Virus record (IMG/VR): IMGVR_UViG_3300025450_000015
Location: 62,001-126,000 of that record
DNA: 64,000 bases
Source: a virus
Reading direction: 5' to 3' (one strand)
In this document: in pieces, positions 1 to 8,437 of the stretch
Numbering within the stretch: the stretch's first letter is position 1
How the letters are laid out: the number at the start of each line of letters is the position of its first letter
Translations under genes and position numbers: made by a program
Notes under the pieces: generated by a model
Told to the model about the DNA's origin: nothing
Seen by the model: the letters and a program-made list of their open reading frames with translations, nothing else
The model's database searches: none

Positions 1-1
1 C

Positions 2-1729
2 CCTGTTAACGGTCAGTTACTAAGCCCTATCAGCGGGCAATCTAGCGGAAACCGTCCAGGACCAGCACGTACAAATTATTCCAGCTATTTGCCAGATGTG
101 TACACTGGTAGTCCAAACCGTATTGAACGTTATGCTCAATACGAAGTCATGGATAGCGATCCAGAAGTTAATGCGGCACTAGATATTCTTGCAGAATTCT
201 GCACACAAAAATTAAAAGATTCTAAGAGTCCATTTGCTATTAAATGGCGCAACAAAGCAACTAACGCTGAAATTAAAATCTTAGGTGAATATCTACAGCA
301 ATGGAACAAGCTACAACAGTTTGATACTCGCATGTTCCGTATTGTGCGTAACACATTCAAATACGGAGATGCATTCTTTGTACGTGATCCAGAAAATCAA
401 AAATGGAATTGGGTCGATTCTGCACAAATTATTAAAGTTATTGTAAATGAAAGCGAAGGTAAGAAACCAGAGCAGTTCATTATTAAAGATCTTGCTCCTA
501 ATTTTGAAAATTTAGTAGCAACACAGATCACTCCACAAGTTGGACCACGCCAAGGCGGACAAGGATCACAACCTAGCGGTGGAAATTTTGGTGGAAGCAC
601 AAGTGGCGGTCCAGGTGGTGGCAAAGGTCCTACTCCAGGCAACACTAGTCGCTTTGGTTTAAATCAAAAAGAATCTGCTGTCAATGCAGAACATGTCATA
701 CATTTAAGTTTGTCAGAAGGGTTAGACAACAACTATCCATTTGGCAACAGTTTATTAGAGAATATCTTTAAAGTTTACAAACAAAAAGAATTATTAGAAG
801 ATGCTATTCTAATCTATCGTATACAACGTGCTCCAGAACGCAGAGTATTCCACATTGATGTAGGTAATATGCCTCCGCATTTGGCCATGGCATTTGTAGA
901 ACGTGTAAAGAACGAAATCCACCAACGTCGTATTCCTTCACAAACAGGTGGAGGACAGAACGTCATAGACTCTGCATACAACCCTCTAAGCATTAACGAA
1001 GATTATTTCTTCCCTAAAACTCCAGACGGCAAAGGTTCCGACGTAACAATGCTAGAAGGCGGTAAGAATATTGGCGAGATTGATGACTTGAAGTATTTTA
1101 CTAACAAGTTATTCCGTGGATTGCGTATTCCTAGTAGCTATTTGCCTACAGGACAAGATGACAGTCAAAGCAATTTCAATGACGGTCGTGTCGGAACAGC
1201 ATACATTCAAGAACTACGTTTCAACAAATATTGCGAACGTTTGCAAAGTTTGTTAGTTCATATCTTTGATGAAGAGTTTAAACGCTTCATGTATTACAAA
1301 GGCATGAACATTGATCCTAATTTGTTTGAATTAAACTTTAATCCACCGATGAACTTTGCAAGTAGCCGTCAAGCTACTATCGATGCAGAGCGTATTAACA
1401 CCTTTAGTACCATCAGTGCATTGCCTTTCGTGTCAAAACGCTTTGCATTTAAACGTTTCCTAGCCCTAACAGACGAAGAAATTGCAGAAAATGAACGCAT
1501 GTGGGCAGAAGAAAACGGTCACGGTGAGCCAACTACTACAGATAGTCAAGGTGAATTGCGTGGTGCAGGGCTTAGTGCCGCTGGTATTGCAGGCGATTTA
1601 GCTGGTGCAAGCGATATGGAAGCACCTGAAGATATGCAAGGTCCTGAATCTGGTGAAGGTGCAGGCGGTGCAGTACCTCCTAGTACCGGCGGAGCAGGTG
1701 TAGCAGGTGGTGCTCAAGGACCGGTTTAA
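2..1729 (+). CDS. 20: Portal protein, T4 gp20-like (5' truncated by window edge)
   Basis: The product is the dodecameric portal vertex through which DNA enters and leaves the head. The reading frame is open from base 2, so the true start lies outside the window; 575 residues are visible, against 524 for all of T4 gp20. A TTG at 89 is only an internal codon. Visible family features include the N-terminal segment RIERYAQYEVMDSDPE, typical of T4-like portals, and the central FRGLRIPSSYLP segment. A Gly/Ser/Pro-rich insertion lies at about 545-655 and a Gly/Ala-rich tail occupies the last 50 residues; both look like flexible additions. It heads the order gp20 - small ORF - acidic protein - gp21 - gp22 - gp23, the T4 head-gene order, which supports the call. 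A late promoter box overlaps its stop region. Confidence 0.93.
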   Translation, partial: PVNGQLLSPISGQSSGNRPGPARTNYSSYLPDVYTGSPNRIERYAQYEVMDSDPEVNAALDILAEFCTQKLKDSKSPFAIKWRNKATNAEIKILGEYLQQWNKLQQFDTRMFRIVRNTFKYGDAFFVRDPENQKWNWVDSAQIIKVIVNESEGKKPEQFIIKDLAPNFENLVATQITPQVGPRQGGQGSQPSGGNFGGSTSGGPGGGKGPTPGNTSRFGLNQKESAVNAEHVIHLSLSEGLDNNYPFGNSLLENIFKVYKQKELLEDAILIYRIQRAPERRVFHIDVGNMPPHLAMAFVERVKNEIHQRRIPSQTGGGQNVIDSAYNPLSINEDYFFPKTPDGKGSDVTMLEGGKNIGEIDDLKYFTNKLFRGLRIPSSYLPTGQDDSQSNFNDGRVGTAYIQELRFNKYCERLQSLLVHIFDEEFKRFMYYKGMNIDPNLFELNFNPPMNFASSRQATIDAERINTFSTISALPFVSKRFAFKRFLALTDEEIAENERMWAEENGHGEPTTTDSQGELRGAGLSAAGIAGDLAGASDMEAPEDMQGPESGEGAGGAVPPSTGGAGVAGGAQGPV

Positions 1730-1737
1730 TATAAATA
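1730..1737 (+). promoter_or_regulatory. Late promoter box TATAAATA
   Basis: This is an exact match to the T4 late -10 octamer. It ends 4 nt before the ATG at 1742. There is no Shine-Dalgarno between box and start, so a transcript from here would be leaderless or nearly so. Confidence 0.6.
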
Positions 1738-1741
1738 TAGT

Positions 1742-1990
1742 ATGATCCTACGTGAATTGTTTTATATTGATCCAAGCACTCGTAATGTAGCTAACGACTT
1801 ACGCTACGAGCCCCATCGTGACGATACTCAATTACATAGAGACGATACACGTAAGACACGTTTAACTCTTAGACAAATCAACGAATTACGCAAAAGCACA
1901 GAAGCACACATTCTAGAACAAGAAAAAGAACTAGAATTTATACATGCCATGTATGCAATGCCCGCTCCTGAAGCTGGTGCACCTCAATAA
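1742..1990 (+). CDS. Small protein between portal and prohead core genes
   Basis: An 82-residue protein of unknown biochemical function. It is rich in charged residues. The second half (RKTRLTLRQINELRKS followed by an EQEKELEF segment) is predicted-looking helix or coiled coil, ending in a short Ala/Pro tail. It sits exactly where T4 carries the small prohead core genes 67 and 68, and its length is close to gp67 (80 residues), but I see no clear sequence match, so a core or scaffold role is positional inference. Its start lacks a Shine-Dalgarno and lies 4 nt after a late promoter box. A hairpin resembling a terminator follows its stop. Confidence 0.7.
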   Translation: MILRELFYIDPSTRNVANDLRYEPHRDDTQLHRDDTRKTRLTLRQINELRKSTEAHILEQEKELEFIHAMYAMPAPEAGAPQ

Positions 1991-1994
1991 TAAT

Positions 1995-2021
1995 AAAACT
2001 GTCAAAATTTGACTGTTTTTT
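1995..2021 (+). terminator. Terminator-like hairpin
   Basis: Arms AAAAC-t-GTCA and TGAC-t-GTTTT (9 pairs with one T/T mismatch) enclose a 5-nt loop and run into a T tract. It separates the small ORF from the next transcription unit. Confidence 0.5.
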
Positions 2022-2051
2022 GCCTATATCACCCCGTTTTTTTAACATAGG

Positions 2052-2059
2052 TGTAAATA
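2052..2059 (+). promoter_or_regulatory. Late promoter box TGTAAATA inside an inverted repeat
   Basis: The octamer matches the late consensus at 7 of 8 positions. It is embedded in the inverted repeat GTGTAA-ATA-TTACAC (2051-2065). The downstream gene begins at 2099 with a good ribosome site (CAGGAG). Confidence 0.45.
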
Positions 2060-2098
2060 TTACACAGCCTTGTATCTATAACAACAGGAGAATTTAAC

Positions 2099-3166
2099 AT
2101 GACTGACCGTGCTCAATTTGAAGCCATGCTTGAAGCGTTAATCAATGACGACCAACAAGCGGCAAAAGAAATATTTCATAATATCGTAGTAGGCAAAAGC
2201 CGTGAAATCTACGAAGAACTACTAGCAGAAGACTTTGGTATTGCTGGTACAAACAAAAAAGATTCCGGAAATCCATACACAGAAGAGATGGAAGAAAAGG
2301 ATATGGAAGAAGAAAGCTCCGAAGATGACGGGGAAGACAAAGAAGAAAACCCATTCGGCGGCGATGATGCAGAAGATGATGCAGAAGATGATAGCGATGA
2401 TGCAGAAGATGACAGCGATGATGCAGAAGATGACGCAGAAGATGATATGGATGACGCAGAAGATGACGCAGAAGCTATCGATCAAGATGCAGGCGACATG
2501 GAAGATCGCGTAATGGATCTAGAAGATGCATTAGAAGATCTAAAAGCAGAATTTGAACAGCTATTGGCTGGTGAAGAACACGAAGAAGAAAACGAGCCAG
2601 GTATCCATGGTGATGGCGCTCCAATGCACGATTTAGGTGCTGAGATGGGTGGTGACATGGGTAGTGACGATGATCATGAAATGGGCGGTTTAGATGAACT
2701 AGCTCACATCATGGAATACGTTAACAAGATCGGTGCTCCATACGAATCAGGCAAAAACATTGCTGGTTCAACAGAAGGCGCACACGTTGGTGCTCAAGCT
2801 GGTTCAGTTACAAGTAACATGAACAAGAAAAGTTCAATCGACGGACACATGGTAAACAACATGGGCGGCACTTCAGAAAACATTGCACAGAATCACGTAG
2901 AAGTAAAAGGTGATGCTGGTACAAGAGCCGGCGGAACCAAAGGTGGTTTAGCTGATCCAAGCAATCCAAAACCATTAATCGGTGATACAATGAACCGTCC
3001 AGGTGGCGATGCTGGTAAGAAAGCGTTCCGTGATCGTCAAAATGGTTATGGTGGTGTAGACAGCAATGGCAATCAGAAAAAAGCACAAGGTAAAGAAGTA
3101 GGTGCTAAAGATTCTAATGGCCGTGGCGAAAGCAACACACAAAGCGTTTTACGTGCTCGTAAATAA
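2099..3166 (+). CDS. Highly acidic protein, probable prohead core component (gp67 position)
   Basis: A 355-residue protein dominated by Asp and Glu. A run of Asp-Asp-Ala-Glu type repeats fills about residues 85-135. A helical, acidic segment follows, then a Gly/Asn/Lys-rich low-complexity C-terminal half with a basic end. It lies between the portal and protease genes, where T4 encodes the acidic core protein gp67, which helps organise the scaffold and is cut by gp21. I infer an equivalent role from position and charge only; it is far longer than gp67 (80 residues). The start is supported by CAGGAG about 8 nt upstream. Confidence 0.7.
   Translation: MTDRAQFEAMLEALINDDQQAAKEIFHNIVVGKSREIYEELLAEDFGIAGTNKKDSGNPYTEEMEEKDMEEESSEDDGEDKEENPFGGDDAEDDAEDDSDDAEDDSDDAEDDAEDDMDDAEDDAEAIDQDAGDMEDRVMDLEDALEDLKAEFEQLLAGEEHEEENEPGIHGDGAPMHDLGAEMGGDMGSDDDHEMGGLDELAHIMEYVNKIGAPYESGKNIAGSTEGAHVGAQAGSVTSNMNKKSSIDGHMVNNMGGTSENIAQNHVEVKGDAGTRAGGTKGGLADPSNPKPLIGDTMNRPGGDAGKKAFRDRQNGYGGVDSNGNQKKAQGKEVGAKDSNGRGESNTQSVLRARK
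2361..2475 (+). repeat. Asp-Asp-Ala-Glu coding repeat
   Basis: Degenerate tandem copies of gatgatgcagaa encode an acidic D/E/A tract within the gene at 2099. Such repeats can expand or contract by slippage. Confidence 0.8.
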
Positions 3167-3187
3167 TTAAAAGAGACTATTAAAAGT

Positions 3188-3817
3188 ATGTCTTTATACC
3201 TCCGAGAGAATCTCAGTTTCAACGAAGCAAAAATGATCGTTGAATCTGATGACAAAGATGGGAAAAACTTGTACATGTCCGGGATTTGCATCCAGGGCGG
3301 TATTAAAAACGCCAACCAGCGTGTTTACCCTGTTAATGAGATTGGCAAGGCTGTTAAGACCCTTAACGATCAGATTCAAAACGGTTATTCAGTTCTCGGA
3401 GAAGTGGATCATCCAGATGATCTAAAAATTAACCTGGACCGTGTGTCACACATGATAGTTAATATGTGGATGGACGGTCCTAATGGTTACGGGAAGTTGA
3501 AAATACTTCCAACACCAATGGGACAACTAATCAAGACGATGCTAGAAAGCGGAGTCAAGTTAGGTGTTTCAAGTCGCGGATCCGGAAACGTCAAAGATGA
3601 CGGATCCGGTGAAGTATCAGATTTTGAGATTATCACAGTAGATATGGTAGCTCAACCTAGTGCTCCTGGAGCATATCCCACACCAATTTATGAACACCTG
3701 ATGAATAATCGCGGTGGTCTAAGTGCCTTGCGTATAGCGGAAGAGGTGAAAGGGGATCCTAAGGCACAGAAATATCTCAAAGAGAGCTTATTAGCGATAA
3801 TAAGCAGACTCCAATAA
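3188..3817 (+). CDS. 21: Prohead core protease, T4 gp21-like
   Basis: This serine protease (peptidase family S80, formerly U9) digests the scaffold and trims capsid and internal proteins during prohead maturation. At 209 residues it matches T4 gp21 (212). The motif GEVDHP (His75) and the SSRGSG segment (Ser128/Ser129) fit the family's catalytic His and Ser regions; NANQRVYP near residue 41 is also typical. It lies directly before gp22 and gp23, as in T4. Likely substrates in this window are gp22, gp23 (LME/S at residues 39-42) and the proteins with (L/I)-x-E N-termini near the terminase genes. Confidence 0.93.
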   Translation: MSLYLRENLSFNEAKMIVESDDKDGKNLYMSGICIQGGIKNANQRVYPVNEIGKAVKTLNDQIQNGYSVLGEVDHPDDLKINLDRVSHMIVNMWMDGPNGYGKLKILPTPMGQLIKTMLESGVKLGVSSRGSGNVKDDGSGEVSDFEIITVDMVAQPSAPGAYPTPIYEHLMNNRGGLSALRIAEEVKGDPKAQKYLKESLLAIISRLQ

Positions 3818-3830
3818 CAAGGAGAATCAT

Positions 3831-4943
3831 ATGTTGGATGCACTAAAAAGTTTATTTGAAAACAATGTGATTTCTGTAGAGATTAAAGAGTCAATTGAGA
3901 AGGCGTTTGAAGCTAAGGTTAACGAAGCTAAGGAAACAGCCGCTCAACAATTACGTGAAGAGTTTGCACAAAAATATGAACACGATAAAGCAACAATGGT
4001 TGAAGCAATTGATCGTATGATCACTGATCAACTAGCTGTTGAAATCGTAGAATTTGCCGATGATCGCAATCAATTAGCTGAGATGAAAGTCAAGTATGCT
4101 AAGAAGATGAAGAAAGATGCCGAGATGATGAAGGAATTTGTTACTCGTCAACTAGCTCAAGAAGTTCGTGAACTTCATGAAGATCAAGTAAGAATGGCAA
4201 ATAAGTTTGGCGTGTTAGAACAATTTGTAGTTGAGGCTCTAGCTCAAGAAATTACAGAGTTTGGTCAAGACAAGAAGGATTTAGCAGAAACTAAAGTTCG
4301 CTTAATCCGTGAAGGTCGACAAGAAATCAAGAAGGTAAAAGAGCAATTTGTAACTCGTGCCGCTAAGATGGTTCAAGGTGTTGTAAGCGAAGGACTACGT
4401 TCTGAAATTACATCATTAAAAGAAGACATCGAAACAGCTCGTCGTGCAGATTTTGGTCGCAAGTTATTTGAAGCTTTTGCTCACGAATATCAAGCGTCTT
4501 ACCTAAATGAAAAATCGGAAACATCTAAATTACTCAAGGTTATAGACCTGAAAGATCAAGCTATGCAAGAGGCCGCTAAGGCAGTCGTACAAGCTGAGCA
4601 AATCCTAGAAAGTAAAGATGCAGAGATCCGTGCTTTGAAAGAAGCTAAAGAAAGAAAAGAAATCATGAGTGAATTGTTGGCGCCACTTAACAGTGAGCAA
4701 AAGCAAATCATGAGCGAGTTGATGGAGTCTGTGAAAACAGAACGTCTAAACGAAAGTTTTGAAAAGTACTTGCCAAGCGTTATCAATGGTAATGTTAGCA
4801 AGACTCCGCAGAAGAAACAGGCACTAGTAGAGGCTAAAGAAATAACCGGAAATAAGATTTCCAACAACCAAAATAGCAGTGGGTTAGATGGTGACAGTAG
4901 CAATATTGTTGACATTCGTAGACTTGCTGGACTAAAATTTTAA
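3831..4943 (+). CDS. 22: Prohead scaffold protein, T4 gp22-like
   Basis: The main internal scaffold around which gp23 assembles. It has 370 residues against 269 in T4 and consists almost wholly of charged helix with long coiled-coil stretches, including repeated TRQLAQEV / VEALAQEI type segments. It contains sites fitting the gp21 consensus, such as Ile-Arg-Glu/Gly at 159-162 and further on Ile-Leu-Glu/Ser and Leu-Asn-Glu/Ser, consistent with its digestion on maturation. The C-terminus has the basic-hydrophobic ending IVDIRRLAGLKF. It is 13 nt downstream of gp21 with an AAGGAG site before the ATG. Confidence 0.88.
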   Translation: MLDALKSLFENNVISVEIKESIEKAFEAKVNEAKETAAQQLREEFAQKYEHDKATMVEAIDRMITDQLAVEIVEFADDRNQLAEMKVKYAKKMKKDAEMMKEFVTRQLAQEVRELHEDQVRMANKFGVLEQFVVEALAQEITEFGQDKKDLAETKVRLIREGRQEIKKVKEQFVTRAAKMVQGVVSEGLRSEITSLKEDIETARRADFGRKLFEAFAHEYQASYLNEKSETSKLLKVIDLKDQAMQEAAKAVVQAEQILESKDAEIRALKEAKERKEIMSELLAPLNSEQKQIMSELMESVKTERLNESFEKYLPSVINGNVSKTPQKKQALVEAKEITGNKISNNQNSSGLDGDSSNIVDIRRLAGLKF

Positions 4944-4955
4944 GGAGAAATTTAA

Positions 4956-6131
4956 ATGTCAGAACTATTAACAGGACGTTGGGCAGAAACTAAGGAAGCC
5001 CTATTAGAAGGCTTACAAGGCACAAAAAAATCAGTAATGGGTGTAACCCTAGAGAATACTCGCAAGTATTTGATGGAATCTCCAACTGCTGGTGCCACTT
5101 CTGCTGGTAACGTTGCAACTTTAAATCGCGTGATTCTTCCAGTAATCCGCCGCGTTATGCCTACCGTTATTGCTAACGAATTAGTAGGTGTACAACCAAT
5201 GACTGGTCCAGTAGGACAGATCCACACATTGCGTGTGCGTTATAGTGATACATCAACTGGTGCTAACGTACTAGCTGGTGAAGAGGCATTGAGCCCATTC
5301 AAGATTGCTAGTGCTTATTCTGGTAACGCTAACGACGCTTTTGCTAAGGCAGCTTCAACAGCTACTTTAGAAGGTGTTGCTGGTAACCGTTTAAGTATTC
5401 AAATCTTGAAGCAAACTGTTGAAGCAAAAACACGCAAGCTATCAGCTCGTTGGACATTTGAGTCAGCACAAGATGCTCAAGCACAACAAGGTATCGACGT
5501 TGAAGCAGAAGTAATGGCTGCTTTAGCACAAGAAATTACAGCTGAAATCGACCAAGAAATTATTTCTTCATTGATTTCTTTAGCTGGTACTGCAACACAA
5601 ACTTTTGACCAGTCACAAGTTTCTGGTACTGCAACATTCGTAGGTGACGAGCATGCCGCTCTAGCTGTTCAGATCAATCGCGTAAGCAACTTGATCGCTC
5701 AAAGAACACGTCGTGGCGCTGGTAATTATGCTGTTGTAAGCCCATTTGCATTAACAATTCTACAATCTGCTACTACTTCAGCTTTTGCTCGTACAACAGA
5801 AGGTACATTTGAAGCACCTACAAACACTAAGTTTGTTGGTACATTAAACAATGCAATGAAAGTGTATGTTAACAGCTACGCACAAGATGCTACACCAATC
5901 CTTATCGGATACAAAGGTGCAAGTGAATCAGATGCTCCTGCATTCTATTGCCCATATATTCCTTTAATGAGTTCTGGTGTTGTTCTTGACCCATCAACAT
6001 TCGAACCAGTCGTTTCATTCATGACACGTTATGGTTATGTTGAGTTGTCAAACACTGCATCATCTCTAGGTAACGCCGCTGACTATTTAGGTCTAGTTGC
6101 TATCACTGCCGCTAACGTTAAGTTCAGCTAA
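4956..6131 (+). CDS. 23: Major capsid protein, T4 gp23-like
   Basis: An HK97-fold capsid subunit. Recognisable segments are the N-terminal helix, the NVATLNRVILPVIRRVMPT block, the PMTGPVGQIHTLRVRY block and the C-terminal FMTRYGYVELSNT region. At 391 residues it is much shorter than T4 gp23 (521), probably because it lacks the insertion domain. Leu39-Met40-Glu41 followed by Ser42 matches the gp21 cleavage consensus and would remove a 41-residue prepiece. An AAGGAG site precedes the ATG. A strong terminator lies about 30 nt after the stop. Confidence 0.95.
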   Translation: MSELLTGRWAETKEALLEGLQGTKKSVMGVTLENTRKYLMESPTAGATSAGNVATLNRVILPVIRRVMPTVIANELVGVQPMTGPVGQIHTLRVRYSDTSTGANVLAGEEALSPFKIASAYSGNANDAFAKAASTATLEGVAGNRLSIQILKQTVEAKTRKLSARWTFESAQDAQAQQGIDVEAEVMAALAQEITAEIDQEIISSLISLAGTATQTFDQSQVSGTATFVGDEHAALAVQINRVSNLIAQRTRRGAGNYAVVSPFALTILQSATTSAFARTTEGTFEAPTNTKFVGTLNNAMKVYVNSYAQDATPILIGYKGASESDAPAFYCPYIPLMSSGVVLDPSTFEPVVSFMTRYGYVELSNTASSLGNAADYLGLVAITAANVKFS

Positions 6132-6161
6132 TCTGATAACCAAGAGGTTAATTAGTAAATT

Positions 6162-6190
6162 AAAAAGTCCACTTCGGTGGACTTTTTTTT
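6162..6190 (+). terminator. Strong intrinsic terminator after gp23
   Basis: An 11-bp stem AAAAAGTCCAC / GTGGACTTTTT is closed by a UUCG tetraloop and runs into a T tract. It ends the head operon. Confidence 0.9.
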
Positions 6191-6192
6191 TC

Positions 6193-6200
6193 GGTAAATA
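6193..6200 (+). promoter_or_regulatory. Possible late box GGTAAATA
   Basis: A weaker match to the late octamer, directly after the terminator and ending 4 nt before the ATG at 6205. The spacing equals that seen at 1742 and 60350. Confidence 0.4.
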
Positions 6201-6204
6201 TATG

Positions 6205-6792
6205 ATGACTACCACACAATTTTATAATCCGCAAACAGTTACAAATGTTAATGTATTAAATGAAATCATTAATACTCCTAGTATTGATTGGCAGTTTAAT
6301 AAGATTATATCAGAAAATAATTATGCAACAAGCAAACAACCGTTGTATACCATTAGTGGTATGTGGATGGAAAAGTTTCTTAGTAATACAAGTCAACTGT
6401 GGCTGACTAATTTAAAAATTCCATTGAAGGCAACCGCAGTACAGGGTATAGAATTTAAATTAAATCTTTTACGTGCAGGACGAATTGAAGATTTAGTAAT
6501 ACAATTAACACTGGGAGGTAATCTTATTGGAAATAATTATGCCAGTTTAATTAATCCTGTACAAAGTAATATGTATACAGGTGGAGGTCCTAACGATATT
6601 CCGCTAGTACCTGTGGGTGATTTTAATATATATGGCGGTCCTGCAGATTTATGGGGTACAACTGGGCTTACAGCGGCCAACATTAGTGATCCTACATTTG
6701 GAGTTGTAATTAGTTTTAAAAGCAACAGTATATACCCTCACAGAGACACAGCTTATATAGATCAAATAGGTGTAAGAGTTACCTACGCATAA
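6205..6792 (+). CDS. Hypothetical protein, likely virion-associated
   Basis: A 195-residue protein I do not recognise. It is beta-rich looking, with hydrophobic-polar alternation and several Asn/Gly turns (LTLGGNLIGNN, PVGDFNIYGGP). No signal peptide or membrane segment is visible. An upstream ATG at 6202 is equally possible; 6205 is chosen because it lies 4 nt after the TAAATA box, as in other genes here. A longer frame starting inside gp23 is not credible because it crosses the terminator. It opens the fibre locus, so a structural role is plausible. Confidence 0.7.
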   Translation: MTTTQFYNPQTVTNVNVLNEIINTPSIDWQFNKIISENNYATSKQPLYTISGMWMEKFLSNTSQLWLTNLKIPLKATAVQGIEFKLNLLRAGRIEDLVIQLTLGGNLIGNNYASLINPVQSNMYTGGGPNDIPLVPVGDFNIYGGPADLWGTTGLTAANISDPTFGVVISFKSNSIYPHRDTAYIDQIGVRVTYA

Positions 6793-6795
6793 ATA
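6788..6795 (+). promoter_or_regulatory. Late promoter box CATAAATA
   Basis: A late-type octamer overlapping the stop of the preceding gene and followed by an approximately 85-nt structured leader to the gene at 6886. Confidence 0.6.
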
Positions 6796-6804
6796 CATAG
6801 TAAC

Positions 6805-6862
6805 AACTCACATGGGGTGAGTTTTATGCAGAAATCCAACTGCGTACGGCCTAGAACGCCGT
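6805..6862 (+). promoter_or_regulatory. Two hairpins in the 5' leader of the 6886 gene
   Basis: AACTCAC (6805-6811) pairs with GTGAGTT (6817-6823). ACGGC (6846-6850) pairs with GCCGT (6858-6862). The first stem would form very near the 5' end of a transcript from the box at 6788, and may stabilise the mRNA. Confidence 0.4.
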
Positions 6863-6885
6863 GTTTTTCATAAGGAGAAAACAAA

Positions 6886-8397
6886 ATGGGACGTCCTCTT
6901 AATAAAAAGTACTTTGGCTCACGTAATGCGTCAGCATCAGGTACATATAGCCGCTCTGCCGCAGTTGATGCCGGCATTGGTGGTTCAAATATTGCAAGTC
7001 TTGCAACAGGCGGTACACTAACAGGTTATACATCTGGTGCTCCAAGTTTATCAATCTTTGGTCCACAACTTGCTAACGGTGTACAAGCTACGGCAGTTGC
7101 AGTTTTAACAGCCGCAGCCGCAAGCATAACAAGTGGTGGTACAGGTTATCCAGCATCAAGTACATTTACAGTTTCAGTAACTGGTACAAGTGCTCAAGGC
7201 GGTGGTACAGCAGTATTGAACGTTACAACAAACGGTTCTGGCGTTATTACAACAGTTAACTCAGTAACTTCTGGCGGTACATGGACTGGCGCAACATCAG
7301 GTGCAACAGCTTTAACGGCAGTTGGTAGTACATTTACATCGGCCGCTACATTCACACTAACATCATTCACAATTACAAGTTATTCATTAACTAACAACGG
7401 TGGTGATGGTTATTTAGATTCTGCAGATACTAAGACTATGAGCATCACAGCAACTGACGGTAGTGGTAACATTACAGTTAGTTCGATTGATGAAATGATT
7501 GTTGGTATGAAATTTACACCAAGCCAATCAATCGGTGGGTTAACAGGTAGTACAGCTTACTATATCAAAACTGCTAACACAGCAACTAAAGTAGTTACAG
7601 TAAGTACTTCAGTTACTGGCGCAGGTGTTGGTACAGCCGCATCAACAACATCACAACCTAACAGTGCCGCATTGGCCGCAGTTAGCCAAACAGCCGGTCA
7701 GTTAACATATACAGCAACTACAACAGCTCTTCCAGTAGGAACAGCGATTGCAGTAACAGGTACACTAAGTGGTAACTTAACAGGTGTAACAAGCGGTACA
7801 ACATATTATGTTAGCTCAGCAGTTGCTCCAACAACTACAGCAGTTACATTAAGTACATCACTAGCAGGTGCTCTTGCCGGTACAGGTACTGTAACAGTTG
7901 GTGGTTCAACATCAACTGGTTTGACATTCACTTATACTGTAAGTGATTCTGTAACAATCGCTGGTTACACTCCAGTTGTAACATTAAGTTCTGGTTCAGC
8001 TACAGCTACAGCTACATTAGCCGCTCAAGTAACAAGTGGTTACACAGGACGTTACGAGCAGATTATTGCTAACGCCAACATTGGCGGAACATTGTATACC
8101 GATTGTGACATCATCAAACAAGAAGGTTCACGTACATTCCGTGTTATCCAACAAGGTGGTACATTCCCAGGTACATTGTGCAGGCTAACAGCAGTTGCTG
8201 AAAGCAGTTTGACTTCAGGTCAAATGGCAATCATTGCTACTGACAGTGCTGGTGGTATCTATGCTGTATCTAAGTTAACAAACCGTAAGGCATACTTAAC
8301 TCCAATTTCAGGTACACAGTTTACTACTGGACAAGCGGCACAATGGAATTTAACAACTCCGACCGCTAACGTTTCAGTAACACTAGATAACGCTTAA
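6886..8397 (+). CDS. Virion structural protein with fibre-type beta repeats
   Basis: A 503-residue protein, extremely rich in Thr, Ser, Gly and Ala. The N-terminus MGRPLNKKYFGSRN is basic and is a type I recall from structural proteins of marine T4-like phages. The middle carries the module seen throughout this locus (entry such as GLTGSTAYYIKT and GVTSGTTYYVSS, then a strand like VVTVSTSVTGAG). The C-terminal 130 residues are less repetitive (YEQIIANANIGGT, FRVIQQGGTFPG) and may form the folded attachment part. An AAGGAG site precedes the ATG and the leader is long and structured. A UUCG hairpin follows its stop. Function beyond virion association is not shown. Confidence 0.75.
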   Translation: MGRPLNKKYFGSRNASASGTYSRSAAVDAGIGGSNIASLATGGTLTGYTSGAPSLSIFGPQLANGVQATAVAVLTAAAASITSGGTGYPASSTFTVSVTGTSAQGGGTAVLNVTTNGSGVITTVNSVTSGGTWTGATSGATALTAVGSTFTSAATFTLTSFTITSYSLTNNGGDGYLDSADTKTMSITATDGSGNITVSSIDEMIVGMKFTPSQSIGGLTGSTAYYIKTANTATKVVTVSTSVTGAGVGTAASTTSQPNSAALAAVSQTAGQLTYTATTTALPVGTAIAVTGTLSGNLTGVTSGTTYYVSSAVAPTTTAVTLSTSLAGALAGTGTVTVGGSTSTGLTFTYTVSDSVTIAGYTPVVTLSSGSATATATLAAQVTSGYTGRYEQIIANANIGGTLYTDCDIIKQEGSRTFRVIQQGGTFPGTLCRLTAVAESSLTSGQMAIIATDSAGGIYAVSKLTNRKAYLTPISGTQFTTGQAAQWNLTTPTANVSVTLDNA

Positions 8398-8406
8398 TAA
8401 ACTCAA

Positions 8407-8424
8407 TGGGGACTTCGGTCCCCA
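8407..8424 (+). terminator. UUCG-loop hairpin
   Basis: TGGGGAC / GTCCCCA with a TTCG loop forms a very stable hairpin. No T tract follows, so it may be an mRNA 3'-end stabiliser or a partial terminator. Confidence 0.55.
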
Positions 8425-8437
8425 ATTAGGATTCTAA

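Noticed and set aside
2222-2485. Minus-strand open frame rich in Ile, Cys and Phe resembling a membrane protein
   Set aside because: It is the reverse of the acidic GAT/GAA repeat, which necessarily reads as Ile/Phe/Cys.
6097-6204. Upstream extension of the 6205 gene, starting inside gp23
   Set aside because: It would run through the strong gp23 terminator and has no ribosome site; the ATGs at 6202/6205 fit the late box.
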